This document shows positions 45,399 to 55,972 of a stretch of DNA of 64,000 nucleotides, piece by piece (position 1 is the stretch's first letter; every line of letters begins with the position of its first letter). Both the position numbers and the translations under genes were made by a program. Below the pieces are notes generated by a model. That model did no database searches. It had not been told where the DNA came from and worked only from the letters and a program-made list of their open reading frames with translations. The DNA is from Bryobacteraceae bacterium (GTDB lineage Bacteria > Acidobacteriota > Terriglobia > Bryobacterales > Bryobacteraceae), in the NCBI GenBank assembly GCA_947458745.1, contig CANGYQ010000003.1:372001-436000 (forward strand). The letters run 5' to 3'.

Positions 45399-45748
45399 TA
45401 GAGCGCGGCACAAGGCTCCGTTAGGCGGACCTACGATTACAATGTCGTATCGGACCCCACGAGGGTGATGGCACCGATTGCCGGACTGCTTGGGCTGCGC
45501 ATGACATTTGCCCGACCGGAGTGGCTCCTCGGCCGAGCAGAGTTGCGAAGTGCGGAAGGCCCGGGCCGAATGAACTAAACGCTCTGCTGGAGAAACTCCA
45601 GCGGCGCGTTTCTGCGATATTTAAAGCCGTTGGCGGCAGTGCGTTCTGGAGCGAGCAGGGCTGGAAGCTGACCGGAGCAACACTGCTATCATCGTCGAAC
45701 TGCCCTCGAACTTGTGGCCGCCGGGAATTGGAGGGGGCAACTAGGTGA
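45399..45748. other. Intergenic region between rsmA and the ABC exporter operon
   Basis: No gene seen in these 350 bases, which serve two divergent operons. The stretch contains the nested dyad at 45577-45611 and a GGAGGGGG ribosome-binding site before the ABC gene. Confidence 0.5.
45577..45611. promoter_or_regulatory. Nested dyad upstream of the ABC exporter; candidate operator or attenuator
   Basis: Two perfect inverted repeats share one centre: AAACGC with GCGTTT (outer, 6 bp) and CTGGAG with CTCCAG (inner, 6 bp, AAA loop), separated on both sides by four unpaired bases. The 35-base element lies about 140 bases before the exporter operon and could be a repressor site or an RNA hairpin. 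Confidence 0.45.
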
Positions 45749-46507
45749 GTGATGACAAGTCCCGCACATGACGCCGGTCCTCGATTGGCAAGTGAACCCA
45801 CCCCGAACGCGCTGTTTCGCATTCACAACGTTACCAAGGTCTACCGCATGGGTGATGTGGAGGTGCACGCGCTACGCGGAGTCGACTTGGATCTCTTCGA
45901 GGGCGAGTTCATCGTGGTCCTGGGACCATCGGGAAGCGGTAAGTCCACCCTCCTAAACATCCTCGGCGGTCTGGATGTTCCCACCAGTGGCCAAGTCATA
46001 TATCGCGATCATGATCTTACGTCAGCCAGCGATCGAGCCCTGACCCGATTTCGTCGGGAACACGTTGGCTTCGTCTTTCAGTTCTACAATCTAATTCCTA
46101 GCCTGACGGCCCTTGAGAATGTCGCTCTGGTAACGGAGATCGCGGACAATCCTATGGTGCCGGAAGAAGCCTTGCGGCTGGTCGGTCTCAGCGACCGTCT
46201 AAATCACTTTCCAGCGCAGCTCTCCGGCGGAGAACAGCAACGCGTGGCGATCGCAAGGGCTGTCGCCAAGCGTCCCGAAGTGCTGCTTTGCGATGAACCC
46301 ACCGGGGCCCTCGACTATGCGACCGGCAAACTGGTTCTCGATGTTCTGGAGCAGATTAATCGCGAGCTCCGCACCATTACTGCAATCATTACCCATAATG
46401 CTGCGATTGCGGGAATGGCGGATCGAGTCATTCGTATGAGCAGTGGCGGGATCGCAGAAATCCAGCGCAACGAAAAGCGGCTTTCCCCCGCGGAACTAAC
46501 CTGGTGA
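45749..46507 (+). CDS. ABC transporter ATPase (MacB/LolD/DevA type)
   Basis: A 252-residue nucleotide-binding subunit. Walker A is GPSGSGKST, the Q-loop [11 protein letters not shown], the signature [14 protein letters not shown], Walker [13 protein letters not shown] and the H-loop THN. This pattern fits ATPases that power FtsX-type permeases and export lipoproteins, peptides or drugs. Starts at GTG 45749 or ATG 45752 are both possible; GGAGGGGG lies just upstream. The permease GTG start overlaps its TGA stop, so the subunits are translationally coupled. Confidence 0.93.
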   Translation: MMTSPAHDAGPRLASEPTPNALFRIHNVTKVYRMGDVEVHALRGVDLDLFEGEFIVVLGPSGSGKSTLLNILGGLDVPTSGQVIYRDHDLTSASDRALTRFRREHVGFVFQFYNLIPSLTALENVALVTEIADNPMVPEEALRLVGLSDRLNHFPAQLSGGEQQRVAIARAVAKRPEVLLCDEPTGALDYATGKLVLDVLEQINRELRTITAIITHNAAIAGMADRVIRMSSGGIAEIQRNEKRLSPAELTW

Positions 46508-48861
46508 CACCGCTCAACCGCAAACTGACCCGGGACCTGTTTCATTTGCGCGGGCAAGTCATCGCACTGACGTTGGTCGTCGCCTGTGGCATCGGGACAT
46601 ATGTCACGATGCGAGCCTCCTACCAATCCCTTCTCGAAGCCCAACAAGAATATTACGCTCATTATCGTTTCGCCGACATCTTCACACACGTCAAATGGGC
46701 GCCGGAGTCCCTGGTGCCGGCAATTTCCGCGATCCAGGGAGTTGCGGCTGTTGAAACTCGTATTGTGATGGACGTTACGCTGGATGTGCCGGGGCTCGAT
46801 GAACCTGCAGCGGGGCTCTTAGTGTCCATTCCGCCGCGCCGCGATCCAGTTCTCAACCGGCTCTTCCTGCGCGCGGGCCGCTGGCCAGAGACCGCCAACG
46901 AGATCGTGATCAGCGAGAATTTTGCCAATGCCAATCAGATGGAGCCCGGAGCTCAGCTGAGCGCGATTATGAACGGGAAGTGGGCCCGGTTGAACGTGGT
47001 AGGCAAAGCCCTTTCGCCCGAGTTTGTCTACGAAATTCGCCCCGGCGAGATCTTTCCGGATAACCGGCGCTTCGGTATTTTATGGATGAAGCGGGACGCA
47101 GTAGCTGCCGCGTTCAACATGGAGGGTGCATTCAACGATGCCACGTTTTCGCTCGCTCGCCAATCGAATGAGGCGGATGTGGTCCGGCGCATCGACACTC
47201 TGCTGGATCGGTACGGAAGCTTGGGGGCATACGGGCGCAGCAATCATACCTCCGCCAGGATTGTCACCGATCACATTGAGGAAATTCGCACGTCGGGGCT
47301 CGTCCTGCCCGCTATCTTCTTAGGCACTGTGGCCTTCCTTCTCCACGTGTTGATGTCGCGCCTCGTAAGTACCCAACGCGGACAGGTGGCGGTTCTAAAA
47401 GCGTTCGGCTACCGGGATTGGGAGATCGGCTTGCACTACGTGCAGTTAGCGCTTGTGGCCGTCATCGCGGGAACGCTGCTTGGCATGGGAGTGGGGCTTT
47501 GGCTCGCATCGAGTTTGACGGCTTTGTTTTCTGAGTACTTCCGCTTCCCATCGTTAAGCCTTCGGCCAGATCCCCGGGTAATGCTCACCGCAACCGGCAT
47601 CAGCGGTGCCGCTGCCTGCATGGGGGCCATAGCGGCTGTGCGCCGCGCCGTCTCGCTAGCTCCGGCTGAGGCCATGCGTCCAGAAGCACCCGCGCACTTC
47701 CAGCCCGGCTTGCTCGAACGAACAGGTTTGCGTCCACTGCTGTCCCCGGCCACGCGCATGATCGTCCGCAATTTGGAACGCCGCCCAATCCGAGCGATGC
47801 TTTCGGCACTGGCGATAGGGTTTGCTGTTGCCATTCTGGTCGTCGGGTGGTCCCGCGTGGATGCAGTCGACGAATTGGCCGCCCTTCAGTTTAACCACAT
47901 TCAACGCGAGGACATTATGGTTGGCTTCCACGAACCAAGACCGGCCTCCGTGGCCTTTGACCTCGCTCATTTGCCAGGTGTACTTCGCGTGGAACCGTTC
48001 CGGCAGGTGCCTGTCCGTCTTCGCTTCGGACATCGTTCGCGACTCACCGCAGTCACAGGGCTTTCGCGGGACGCAGAACTACGACGCCCACTGGATGCTG
48101 CACGTAAGAGTGTTGAGTTGCCCCGCGAAGGACTCTTGCTCAACTCCCAATTGGCGGAATTGCTGGGCATCGACGTAGGCAAATTGGCGACCGTGGAAGT
48201 CTTGGAAGGCGCTCGTCCCGTGCGCGAAATCGTAGTCGCGCGCCTGGTCGATGAGCCCGTCGGGTTGGGTGCCTACCTGGACCTGACGAGCCTGCAGCAC
48301 CTATTGAGGGAGAGCCCAACCGTCTCGGGGGCATACCTGCGTGTAGATCCGGCTTCGTCGGCCTCTTTGTACTCCTTGTTGAAACGCATGCCTGCCGTTT
48401 CAAGCGTGGCGGTACGGGAAACCGTCTTGGCTAGTTTTTGGAAGATACTCGGCGATTCCATCACGTCCACCACGTTCGTGTTGATTGGTTTCGCGGTGGT
48501 GATCGCCCTCGGAATCGTGTACAACAGCGCCCGCATTTCCTTATCGGAGCGCGGAAATGAGCTCGCCTCGTTGCGTATACTGGGCTTCACCAAAGTGGAG
48601 ATTGGTCGAATTCTGCTAGGCGAACAAGCGTTGTTGACACTGGCCGCAATACCCCTGGGCTTCCTTATCGGGTATGCCATCTCGTGGTACGTGGCAAAGA
48701 CGCACTCGCCAGATATACTGCGGGTGCCGTTCGTGATCAGTGGGCGAACCTACGCCTTCGCGGCGGCAGCCGTCGCTGCGGCCGCGTTGCTTTCGGGTTC
48801 GGTTGTGGCACGCCGCTTGCAGCAAATGGACTTAACGGCAGTGCTGAAATCTCGAGAGTAA
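46504..48861 (+). CDS. ABC transporter permease with two FtsX domains
   Basis: A 785-residue inner-membrane protein. An N-terminal membrane helix ([18 protein letters not shown]) is followed by a large periplasmic domain, a first FtsX domain (about residues 260-400), a connecting region with another helix ([19 protein letters not shown]) and second extracytoplasmic domain, and a C-terminal FtsX domain (about 655-780). The long double-domain layout resembles permeases of exporters and lipoprotein release systems. It starts with GTG and is followed four bases later by the membrane fusion gene. Confidence 0.92.
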   Translation: MTPLNRKLTRDLFHLRGQVIALTLVVACGIGTYVTMRASYQSLLEAQQEYYAHYRFADIFTHVKWAPESLVPAISAIQGVAAVETRIVMDVTLDVPGLDEPAAGLLVSIPPRRDPVLNRLFLRAGRWPETANEIVISENFANANQMEPGAQLSAIMNGKWARLNVVGKALSPEFVYEIRPGEIFPDNRRFGILWMKRDAVAAAFNMEGAFNDATFSLARQSNEADVVRRIDTLLDRYGSLGAYGRSNHTSARIVTDHIEEIRTSGLVLPAIFLGTVAFLLHVLMSRLVSTQRGQVAVLKAFGYRDWEIGLHYVQLALVAVIAGTLLGMGVGLWLASSLTALFSEYFRFPSLSLRPDPRVMLTATGISGAAACMGAIAAVRRAVSLAPAEAMRPEAPAHFQPGLLERTGLRPLLSPATRMIVRNLERRPIRAMLSALAIGFAVAILVVGWSRVDAVDELAALQFNHIQREDIMVGFHEPRPASVAFDLAHLPGVLRVEPFRQVPVRLRFGHRSRLTAVTGLSRDAELRRPLDAARKSVELPREGLLLNSQLAELLGIDVGKLATVEVLEGARPVREIVVARLVDEPVGLGAYLDLTSLQHLLRESPTVSGAYLRVDPASSASLYSLLKRMPAVSSVAVRETVLASFWKILGDSITSTTFVLIGFAVVIALGIVYNSARISLSERGNELASLRILGFTKVEIGRILLGEQALLTLAAIPLGFLIGYAISWYVAKTHSPDILRVPFVISGRTYAFAAAAVAAAALLSGSVVARRLQQMDLTAVLKSRE

Positions 48862-48865
48862 TCAC

Positions 48866-50047
48866 ATGAAGAAAGCCGCAAAACGAATCCTCGGTGTGCT
48901 TCTTCTCGGCGCAATTCTTGCGGCAATCGCCTACGTCTTCCGCCCACAGCCGCTTTTGATTGACGCAGCGGTGGTAACCCAAGGGCCGATGCAAGTGACG
49001 ATTGACGAAGATGGCCAAACGCGCGCTCACGACCGCTTCATCCTGGCCGCGCCCGTGACGGGATTTCTTTCGAGAATTGCCTTGCACGAGGGTGACCGTG
49101 TGGGCCGCGACGCGTTGATTGCAACGGTTCGTCCCCTGCCACTCGATTCACGGGCGGAAACCGGCATGCTGGCGCAGATCGCCGCAGCCGAAGCTGTTGA
49201 GCGCGAGGCGGCACAGCTCATTGCCCGTGCCGAAGCGGCGCACGAACAGGCAAAACGGGAGTTGGCTAGAGCTGAAACACTCCACCAGAGCCAAGATGTT
49301 TCGCGCCAGTTTCTTGAACAAGCGCAAAGCAAAGAACTGATGTTGGCAAAAGAAGTAGAGGCGTCCAGATCTCGCGCAATGGCCACTGCTGCGGAAACGG
49401 CCAGAGCGCGCTCTGGCTTGATCTCCGCGAATACAGAAAAGAGTGAACAAAGCCGCATCACCAGCATCCGTGCGCCGTTTGCTGCCCGCGTGCTTCAAAT
49501 TTTAGAGAAGAACGAGCGTGTTGTCTCAGCCGGCACACCGATCGTCATGCTGAGCAACCCAGGCCAACTCGAAATCGTTGCCGACGTGCTTTCGACCGAT
49601 GCCGTGAGCATCCGACCCGGGGCGCCGGCCTCCGTCGAGAACTGGGGTGGCCCCCAGTCCTTACGGGCGCGAGTTCGGACGGTCGAACCCTACGGATTCA
49701 CCAAGACCTCCGCGCTCGGCGTTGAGGAGCAAAGAGTCAACGTGATCGCCGACTTTCTGGATGGGCCCGCGAATCTAGGCGACGGATATCGCGTTGACCT
49801 ACGCATTGTGATCTGGGAGAAGTCTCGTATCACGAAGGTCCCAGCTAGCGCGCTCTTTCGAGTCGGCTCCAACTGGAACGTTTTCGTAGTTGAGAATAAC
49901 CTGGCGAAGCAACGGCAGGTCACCGTGGGACATCGAAGTGCAGCAGAAGCCGAGATTTTAACCGGCCTAACAGAAGGCGAGGAAGTCGTTCTGCACCCGC
50001 CGAACGAGATCAAAGACGGCGTGCGACTGAAGCGTCGTAGCCAGTAA
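48866..50047 (+). CDS. HlyD/MacA-type membrane fusion protein
   Basis: A 393-residue periplasmic adaptor with one N-terminal membrane anchor (RILGVLLLGAILAAIAYVF). A barrel-sandwich hybrid (about 40-90 and 195-225), a helical hairpin coiled coil rich in Ala/Glu/Arg (about 95-190), and beta-barrel and proximal domains (to 390) follow. With the preceding ATPase and permease it makes a tripartite exporter that would join a TolC-like outer-membrane channel; no TolC gene is in the window. Substrate unknown. Confidence 0.9.
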   Translation: MKKAAKRILGVLLLGAILAAIAYVFRPQPLLIDAAVVTQGPMQVTIDEDGQTRAHDRFILAAPVTGFLSRIALHEGDRVGRDALIATVRPLPLDSRAETGMLAQIAAAEAVEREAAQLIARAEAAHEQAKRELARAETLHQSQDVSRQFLEQAQSKELMLAKEVEASRSRAMATAAETARARSGLISANTEKSEQSRITSIRAPFAARVLQILEKNERVVSAGTPIVMLSNPGQLEIVADVLSTDAVSIRPGAPASVENWGGPQSLRARVRTVEPYGFTKTSALGVEEQRVNVIADFLDGPANLGDGYRVDLRIVIWEKSRITKVPASALFRVGSNWNVFVVENNLAKQRQVTVGHRSAAEAEILTGLTEGEEVVLHPPNEIKDGVRLKRRSQ

Positions 50048-50434
50048 GTGACGACCTATAGACTCGTGCTGGCATACCCATCGGGCCATTCTCGCAACGT
50101 GGCGTGAATCCGTCTTGCACTGAGAAAGGTTAACGGTGCCAAACATAGTGCTTCTTCATCTCTACTTTCTGGCGAATGTTCCACCAATGAGTGCGTAGAT
50201 CTTAGACGAATCGCGAAGCTGGGTGTGTGCTCCGGGGCTTGCCTAGCTGCCATTGGAGATAGGTAATGATCACTCGCAAGTGAACCAGTACCGCTCGCAC
50301 CGTACCAGTGCATTGGTAGGCGGTGACCCACGGAAGCCGGCCGCGGAAGGTCCGAGCTCACCGCAACGGGACTTCGGTCCGGCTGCGCCCTTCGCATCAA
50401 GCTGCCCCACTTCTGCGTATCCTCTTTAGGAGAT
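50048..50434. other. Intergenic stretch, no gene seen
   Basis: About 390 bases of lower-GC sequence between the exporter operon and the GNAT gene. The frames in it have no coding character and no family match that I can see; no tRNA or clear terminator is visible. Confidence 0.5.
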
Positions 50435-51028
50435 ATGCTCACCGATGGCTATCACGACGTCCCACCCGGCAAGGTTGCTGCCGTGGTTACGTGCTTGGAA
50501 ATGCTGGCCCCACCGCCCCTCCCGCCGCTGGTGGGGCCGCCGGGGTTGAGCATCCGGCGGGTGGAGCAGCCATCGCTCGAAGAATATCGGGCGCTCTACC
50601 GCTTGGTGGGGGAGCCGTGGCTCTGGTTCAGCCGCCTGCGCCTGAGTGACGCGGAGCTGGCCGCGATCCTTCATCATCCGGCGGTGGACGTCTTCTTCCT
50701 GGAACACGACGGCCAACCGCAAGGGCTGCTGGAACTCGACCGGCGCGGCTTCCCGGAGATTGAACTGGCCTTCTTTGGTTTGGCCCCCGGACTCATCGGC
50801 CTAGGCGCGGGCCGGTGGCTGATGGCGCACGCCATCGCGGAGGCCTGGCGGCACCATCCAGCCCGCTTCTGGGTCCACACCTGCACACTCGACCATCCGC
50901 GGGCGGTGGAGTTCTATCTAAAGTCCGGCTTTCGAGCGTTCGAGCGGCGGGTGGAGATCGCGGATGATCCACGGCTGGCGGGGCAGGCGCCACTCGACGC
51001 ACTGCCCAGCCATCCGGTGATCCGCTAG
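50435..51028 (+). CDS. GNAT-family N-acetyltransferase
   Basis: A 197-residue protein. The acetyl-CoA-binding motif A is LIGLGAGRWLMAHAI, preceded by the strand FPEIELAFFGLAP and followed by HTCTLDHPRAVEFYLKSGFRAFER, the usual end of the GNAT fold. The acceptor cannot be predicted. AGGAG lies just before the start. Its stop codon is one base away from the natural stop of the convergent gamma-glutamyltransferase pseudogene. Confidence 0.88.
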   Translation: MLTDGYHDVPPGKVAAVVTCLEMLAPPPLPPLVGPPGLSIRRVEQPSLEEYRALYRLVGEPWLWFSRLRLSDAELAAILHHPAVDVFFLEHDGQPQGLLELDRRGFPEIELAFFGLAPGLIGLGAGRWLMAHAIAEAWRHHPARFWVHTCTLDHPRAVEFYLKSGFRAFERRVEIADDPRLAGQAPLDALPSHPVIR

Positions 51029-51029
51029 G

Positions 51030-52722
51030 CTATCTCTTCCAAAAGGCCGGCATCTGGGGCACGGCTGCCCAACGCCGTGCGCGTCCGATGCGCCAAATGC
51101 CACGCCTTCCGCATTGCGCATCACGGCCTGCCCCTTGCCCATCGCTTGTGAGTACGGACCCAGCACGCGGACCTCGTGGCCCATCCTCTTCAGTTCGCCG
51201 ATGGTGGCTTCCGACACGCGAGATTCGATCGCCACATCACAGCCATCAAAGCTGGCCTTGGTGAAGCGCGGTGCTTCCATCGCCCACTGGACGTTGTGGC
51301 CATAGTCGACTACGTTCGAGACGAACTGCGCATGTGCCTGGCTTTGGTTCCAGCCGCCCATGATGCCAAAGGCGATGCGCGTGTCGCCCTTCTCCATGTA
51401 GGCCGGGATGATGGTGTGAAGCGGACGCTTGCGGGGGGCCAGCGTGTTCGGCTCATTCTTTTCGAGTGTGAACAGGCCGCCCCGGTTATGCATCATGAAG
51501 CCCACGCCCTGCGGCACCACGCCGGAGCCGAAGCCCGCGAAGTTCGATTGGATCAACGACACCATGTTGCCTTCGGCATCGGTGATGGTCATGTAGGTGG
51601 TGTCGGCTCCGGGCAGGCGCGACATGGAGATCAGGTTGGCGGGCGTCACGCGGCACGAGGCCTTGGTCCAGTCGATCTCGGAGGCGCGCTTGGTGGCGAG
51701 ATCCTTCGATAGCATCTCCGCCACGGGCACCTTCGAGAAGCGCGGGTCCCCCACGTACTTGAGCATGTCGGCATAGGCCAGCTTCTTGGCCTCGATCATC
51801 AGATGCAGGGCCTTGGTGGAATTGTGCCCCCAGTCGGCCAGTGGGAACTTTCCCATGATGTTCAGCATCGACAGCGCGGCGATGCCGGCGCTGTTGGGCG
51901 GCAGTTCATAGACGGTCCAGCCGCGATAGGTGGTGCTGATGGGGTCTACCCACTCCGGTTGAAACTCTGAGAGATCCGCCAGCGTGACGGTGCCGCCCAG
52001 GCGCTTTGATTCGGCAACGATCGCCTCCGCCACCGGGCCCCGGTAGAAGCCGTTGCGGCCTTCAGCTTTGATCTGGCGGAAGGTCTTCGCCAGGCGCGGA
52101 TTCTTGAAGACTTCGCCCACTTGCGGGATCTTGCCGCCCGGCATGTATACGCTTTTGCCTTCCTCCGACATCTCGAACTTCTTCTGGCTGGCCTTCCAGC
52201 CGGCACCGATGATCTCGGTGACCGGGAAGCCATTCTCGGCATAGTGAATGGCCGGGTCGAAGAGCTGGTTCCAGGCGATCTTGCCGAACTTCTGGTGTAG
52301 TGCCTCCCAGCCGGCCACGGCTCCGGGATGGTCACCGAATAGATCCCCAGGTTGGGCAACTTCTTGATGCCTTTCGATTCCAGCAGCCCGACGTCCAGGC
52401 CCGTCAGCGCCCAGCCGCTGGAGTTCAGCGCGTAGATCTTCTTGGTCTTCGCCTCATACACGATGGCGAATAGATCCCCGCCGATGCCATTGGCGTTGGG
52501 CTCCATCAAGCCTTCGGCCGCATTGGCGGCGATGGCGGCGTCGATCGCATTGCCGCCCGCCTCCAATACCTTGGCCCCGGCCGTGGCGGCCAGCGTCTGG
52601 TTGGTGGCGACAATGCCCAGCTTGGTGATGGTCATCGAACGCGCCTGCGGGCGTGGCGTCTCCGTGCGCTGTACTTCGCCCTCCTGGGCCAGCATCAATA
52701 AAGCCAGTGTGGTGGTGATCAT
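51030..52722 (-). pseudogene. ggt: Frameshifted gamma-glutamyltransferase
   Basis: The 5' part (MITTTLALLMLAQ signal, IVATNQTLAATAGAKVLEAG, NANGIGGDLFAIV) runs in one frame up to about 52326, where a base is missing from a G run; the protein resumes in another frame as AGWEALHQKFGKIAWNQLFD. The second part holds the autocleavage/nucleophile segment GADTTYMTITDAEGN. A second indel near 51062 moves the natural end (AVPQMPAFWKR, stop at 51030-51032) out of frame. The enzyme would hydrolyse gamma-glutamyl amides such as glutathione in the periplasm. Its ATG overlaps the stop of the upstream receptor remnant by one base. Confidence 0.88.
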
Positions 52723-54871
52723 TAGAATTCAAACCTTCCCGCAAACTGCAGCATGCGCGCCGAGTAAGCCAAATTGAGATTCTGCGCCGGTGTGCCGAAG
52801 TTGGGCGATGTAACCGCTGTGCCGTAGGTGCCATAGTTCGAACGGTTGAACAGATTGAACGCTTCTGCAATGGCCAGCACGCGGAACTTCTCCTTGAACG
52901 CGAATGTCTTGGTCAGCCGCGTATCCACGCGATGGATCGGCAGACCGTAGGACTGGTTGCGATTCGTGATCAAGTAGCCCGCCGCGTAGGCTGCGAGTTT
53001 GTTATTGGCCGGGTTGTTGAAGGTGCGGGTGGTGGCGAGGAATGTGCGATTGGTGCCGCCGTTGGCAAACGGACTGCCCGCCGCCGTGGACCCAAAAGCA
53101 GCACCGCTGCCGACGCGGTAGACACCGCTCAACTGGATGCCCCACTTCACTTCGTAGCTGCCGTTCAGGTTGAAGGTGTGCCGCTGGTCCTCACCACCGT
53201 TGGACCATTCGTTGGCGATGTCGAACGGATTGTTCGGCACCGAAAAGGGGCCGCCGCTGGAATCCTTGATGCGCGCCAGCGTGTAGCTGGAGGCCAGGGC
53301 GGCGCGGTTGGCGAAACGCCGCCGGATCTCCATCTGGTAGCCGCGGTAGATGGCCCCTGCCGCGTTGGGCGTGATGAAGCGCAGCACCGAGGTGAAGCGC
53401 GCATCCGGCCGGGCGACGCGGTTGGGGTTCAGGTTGAAGCCGATGGTGCGGTCAAATCCGAGGTTCTCGTCAATACGGGTCCATTCGCGGTAGACGCGCC
53501 AGTTGACGAAGTCCGCGCTGACCGTCCAGTTGTTGCCTATCGATTTCTCGACACCAATGGATGCTTGGTAAGAGTAAGGCGTGACGACGCCGGGGTCCAC
53601 CAACTGCAGGCTCTGCTGTGGCGCGGAGGCTTTGCCCGAAACGAAGTCCGCTCCGGTCACGCTGCCAAAGGGACGCCCGAGGTCAATCGGTGCGCCGGGC
53701 TTGGCGTCCATGGCGGCTTGGATGGTGGTTTCGCCATTGAAGAGCTGTTGGTTGTAATGCTGGTTGGCCTGGACGTCGGCATAGTAGAGCCCCAGGCCGC
53801 CGCGGATAACGGTTTTGCGTGAACCGGTCACGTCCCAGGCAAAGCCCAGCCGCGGGGCGATGTTGTTGTTGTCGCCACGCTCCGGCATCTTCAGGCCGCT
53901 CTTCAGCTTCGGCGAATTGCCGATCATGCCGATGTCGTTGTCGTAGCGGACGCCCAAGTTCAGCGTGAGTCGGCGCGAGAGTTTCCAGTCGTCCTGCAGC
54001 CAGACGCCCAGCGTGTGGCGCACGACGTTCAGGTTGAAGTCGCCAAAGCCTTGGACGTAGCTGTTGGAGAACTGGGACAGCGTCCGCAGGTCCCAGGTGG
54101 AAGGGTCGTTCCAGGTCTTGAAGATCGCGGGCAGGTTGGGTGGTTGGCGGCTAAAGCTGGTGACGACGCCCCGGACGTTCTGCTGGAAGAAGCCATAGTG
54201 GCGGGTATTGAGATACTCGGCACCGGCCTTGACGTTGTGCGTGTTCTTCAGCCAGTAGAGATCTTCGCGGAACTGGAAGGTTTTCTGGTAACGGTCGCCG
54301 GGATAGTTGTAGGCGCTGCCTAACGTAAGCCCGCCCATGCGGTACTCCTGCGATTGCACCAGCGGATCGTTGGTCCAGGTGTGGTAGACAAAGCCCGCCT
54401 TGAAGTCACTGACCAGCGCCGTCGAGAGCGTCTTGGACCAGTTCAATTGAATGCCCTTGCTCTTGCGCGTTGCCTCCACGGCGCGCGACGGATGGTCGGT
54501 GCCCGAGACATTTGTGAAAGGGTTAGCCCAGTTGTTCAGATTGAGCCGCGCCGAAAAGCGGCTGGTCTCGCTGCGCTGATAATCAAATCGCATCAGCATT
54601 GACTTGGAGTCGCTTTTCGTCGGAAAAGTGAAAGTCTGCAGCCCGGGGCCTCGACGCGCAGTTTGTATTCGGAGGCCAGCAGCGTGGGGAAAGTATAGAG
54701 ACCCTGGTCGTTGGACAGCGTGGCCACCTGGGCCCCGCTCTTGGTGTCGGCGATTTTGACGATCGCACTCACCACCACGGCGCCGGATTGATCGGTCAGG
54801 CGGCCGGAGACGCCGGTCTGTTGGGCGTAGACCACCGTGCCTAACGCCAGAATCAGGCAGAAAAGACGCAT
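52722..54871 (-). pseudogene. TonB-dependent Oar-like receptor with plug domain deleted
   Basis: The N-terminus is normal: signal peptide MRLFCLILALGTVVYAQ and carboxypeptidase-regulatory domain (GVSGRLTDQSGAVVVSAIV to YKLRVEAPG). At about 54645 this joins, in another frame, the barrel (LQTFTFPTKSDSKSMLMRFD onward), so the last part of the regulatory domain and the plug and early barrel (roughly 200 residues or more in intact homologues) are missing. The barrel continues without interruption to a typical RMLQFAGRFEF end. The protein cannot be made whole. The intact relative is at 745-4158. Confidence 0.88.
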
Positions 54872-55003
54872 AACAACTCCTCGGAGATCGGAGCTGCGAC
54901 GGGGAGCAAATTGTACTTGGGAGTCGGGCGACGATGACAGGAACAGGGGCGCGCGGCGTTCTGAGAACCTTACGGCAATCGCGCCGCCACGTCAACCGCC
55001 GGT

Positions 55004-55972
55004 CTACTTCTTCAGCAGTTCGTGGACCACGACACTACCGACACGGTGCGCGGCATCCAGCGATTCCAGGTAGCCGGAATAGCTGCCCGGTTTGTGTTGC
55101 AGGATGCTGTCGATGGAAGAAACACCGGCGCGCGGGGTGGCGTAGTTGGAGGCGGTGCGCAGCACCAGCACGCGCTTCAAGTCGGCCTTGCCCAACTTGG
55201 CCAGACGGCTGATCGCTTCCACGGTGCCGGAATCTTCCATGGCGGTGGTGACGAATTCGCCCTTGTTGCCGGTGAGTTCCCGCATAAAGCTGTTGGCCCA
55301 ATCGTTCATCATTTCGCCATGCCAGAAGCGGCCGCCGGACATGGTGTCACCTTTCAGGACAAACGGCGGCTTCTGCGCATTGGGGAACTTTTCAAAGCCC
55401 TTGCGCGCATTCTTGAGGTTGTCGGTATCGGGCAACTGGATGCCTTTGGTGAGATCCACGGCCCAGTTCACCAGCTTGGGGTCTAGTTGAAACGCCAGGC
55501 CACGGCCCGCAGTGAGCGGGACGATGCCAGTGGGCGTCCCCTTGGGCAGTTCGCGGCCATCCACTTCAAACGCCAAGTCGCTATCGATCACCCATTCGGC
55601 CCAGGCGGCCGAGCCGACGCTGGCATCTTTGGGGTCGATCCCGGCAATGCCCGCTACCACCCAATAGGCCTTTGAGAGATCAAACCGCGGGTCCATGCCG
55701 AGCGCCATCACGCTGGCGGTGGCGCGGGCGGTGCCGATGCCGGTCACCATCGCCAGCAGTCCTTGACCATTGCCACGCAGATCGCGAGCACCGGCGGGCA
55801 TCGGGTAGGTTTTCGTCAGCTTCTCACGCTCCACCCAGTATTGGAACTCGCCCGGTTGATCGCCCGAGTCAGCACCACGCTCAAACATGGTGACGACGAC
55901 GACCTTGATCGGTTCCGCCGCTTGCACTGTAGACGCGGCCAGCAGGGCCGCTGCACAAATCAACCTAAACAT
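55004..55972 (-). CDS. Purine nucleoside permease (NUP) family protein
   Basis: A 322-residue protein with a cleavable signal peptide (MFRLICAAALLAASTVQA). The mature part matches the NUP family: VVVVTMFERGADSGDQPGEFQYW, LLAMVTGIGTARATASVMALG, YWVVAGIAGIDPKDASVGS, GDTMSGGRFWHG, and TTAMEDSGTVEAI. The fold resembles nucleoside phosphorylases, and family members are linked to purine nucleoside uptake; a binding or phosphorolytic role is possible. ATG 55972 follows GGAGG and overlaps the end of the aldolase-like gene by eight bases. Confidence 0.88.
   Translation of the reverse strand: MFRLICAAALLAASTVQAAEPIKVVVVTMFERGADSGDQPGEFQYWVEREKLTKTYPMPAGARDLRGNGQGLLAMVTGIGTARATASVMALGMDPRFDLSKAYWVVAGIAGIDPKDASVGSAAWAEWVIDSDLAFEVDGRELPKGTPTGIVPLTAGRGLAFQLDPKLVNWAVDLTKGIQLPDTDNLKNARKGFEKFPNAQKPPFVLKGDTMSGGRFWHGEMMNDWANSFMRELTGNKGEFVTTAMEDSGTVEAISRLAKLGKADLKRVLVLRTASNYATPRAGVSSIDSILQHKPGSYSGYLESLDAAHRVGSVVVHELLKK

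Noticed and set aside
45421-45822. 133-residue minus-strand frame over the rsmA-ABC intergenic region
   Set aside because: No start signal or family match, and it overlaps the ABC ATPase gene start.
50056-50442. 128-residue minus-strand frame in the gap after the membrane fusion gene
   Set aside because: The composition is not coding-like and no domain or ribosome-binding site is visible.
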